DNA from: Loripinus fragilis
Lineage: Eukaryota; Mollusca; Bivalvia; Lucinida; Lucinidae
Length of the DNA stretch: 64,000 nucleotides
NCBI GenBank assembly: GCA_964019695.1
Contig: OZ026528.1
Span: 54,528,495-54,592,494, forward strand
Reading direction: 5' to 3'
Every line of letters starts with the position of its first letter. Position 1 is the stretch's first letter. Positions 63,086-64,000 of this stretch are shown here, piece by piece. The translations under genes were made by a program, and so were the position numbers. The notes below the pieces were generated by a model. The model was given only the letters and a program-made list of their open reading frames with translations, did no database searches and was not told the DNA's origin.

Positions 63086-64000
63086 TACTTTTGTCAAGAT
63101 TGATCATGAAATAATTTCTACGGTCATTCTCCTCCCTTCTGCTGGTTCATTCAAGAAGAGTTGTTGTCTTTACAATCGGAAGTCCGATCTAGGTCATACA
63201 GGCTGAAAAAGATTTTCAATATGAAAACTTTTAAAATATTCTTGTCTGAAACCACAATGTCTAGACCTGATCCTTGACATTTCGTATTTCTGGAATTCCA
63301 ACATAAACACAGTTGCCACCATGTTTTTCCAAGAGGTAAAATGGCCGATGGACTTGCGCATTTCTATCATATGACGTCATCACATGTCTTTCCTCGAAAT
63401 CCAATTAAAAATACTTTGGAATGGAAAAGAGCTTACAATTAGGTCATTTATTTTCAACTTCTGCCACGGGTGTTTAAGATTCCGAATTGAATGCTGCTCG
63501 TTTGGCAGGAAGAAACTGGGTAAGTGGGCGACGTCATGAATATCTAATTAGGATGATCTAATATGACAACAAGAGGGATTTACAGGTATGTTTTACATTA
63601 AATCTTTCTCTCGATATTATTCTGCATTTAGTGAACAAAAGGAAGTTATTTTGACTAAACTGTTCTCCACAAACGAATGAAAACAAGTCCTGAAATACAA
63701 AAATGTGGAATGTGCCAGTCCATTGGATGTGCAAGTACATCATAATCGACTGTATATTTTTTTTTACTATTTACTTTTCCTAATAATTTTTCTTTGATTT
63801 TCAGCTAATAAAAAAGTAAAATTTGGGTTTTGATGTTATGTTCACTGAAAATCACTGGCAGATGAGACAACATGGCAGACAGATTGTAGAAATAATTTGA
63901 CTTTGTATAAGGATTAGGTAATTTATTTTATTTCCCTTTCCTTTGGCAGACTTTTCATTGGTGCTTACTCCCAATGGTTTGAATTCCTTGGCACAACATA
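63086..64000. other. no gene seen
   Basis: No supportable feature. Confidence 0.3.

Overview
The window is eukaryotic, AT-rich, intron-containing and packed with mobile elements. It has no operons and almost no intact host genes. Two families of I/Jockey-superfamily non-LTR retrotransposons with a C-terminal RNase H (Nimb-like), a Ty3/gypsy relic, Mutator-like (MULE) DNA transposons, a tRNA-derived SINE with a (CAAA)n tail and many short inverted-repeat elements together suggest a mollusc, most likely a bivalve. That assignment is inference from repeat style, not a sequence match.

Positions 1-14,577 are a nest of insertions, all read on the minus strand. A decayed Ty3/gypsy element (gag, protease, RT, RNase H, integrase; 13,048 to 8,275) is broken in its integrase by a 5'-truncated LINE-A copy (8,330-9,419) and, a little further on, by a SINE (8,115-8,263) and a LINE-B copy (8,107 to 5,539). 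That LINE-B copy is broken in ORF2 by a LINE-A copy (5,538 to 765), which is in turn broken in its RT domain by a second LINE-B copy that leaves the window (764 to 1). A short LINE-B fragment with clean target-site duplications (TSDs) lies at 13,856-14,564.

The middle (14.6-42 kb) holds a Tigger/pogo-like element (15.84-16.86 kb), an exon-split MULE transposase relic (18.6-20.9 kb), a 2.07-kb long-TIR MULE with a 9-bp TSD and a decayed N-terminal transposase exon (23.26-25.33 kb), a 3.5-kb foldback-like element (28.41-31.96 kb), several MITEs, a hAT-like relic, and an Ig-plus-kinase pseudogene split by a 240-bp MITE (36.8-38.15 kb). Satellite-like tandem repeats follow at 39.0-39.75 and 40.5-41.35 kb.

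The right side carries the best-preserved LINEs. LINE-A at 42,188-49,001 is complete: 13-bp TSD, intact ORF1 and an intact 1248-aa ORF2 with endonuclease, RT and RNase H. LINE-B at 51,955-61,410 is a head-to-tail dimer, one full-length copy followed by a 5'-truncated copy, inside a single TSD. The 5' end of both families folds on paper into the nested double pseudoknot of an HDV-like self-cleaving ribozyme (P1, P2, P3, P4 and a J4/2 cytosine), with different stem sequences in each family. Both families also share two 3'-UTR hairpins, and the SINE tail imitates the terminal one. The likely working unit is therefore: a ribozyme that sets the 5' end, ORF1 as RNA chaperone, ORF2 as nickase/RT/RNase H, a 3' hairpin for recognition, and a SINE that borrows the machinery.
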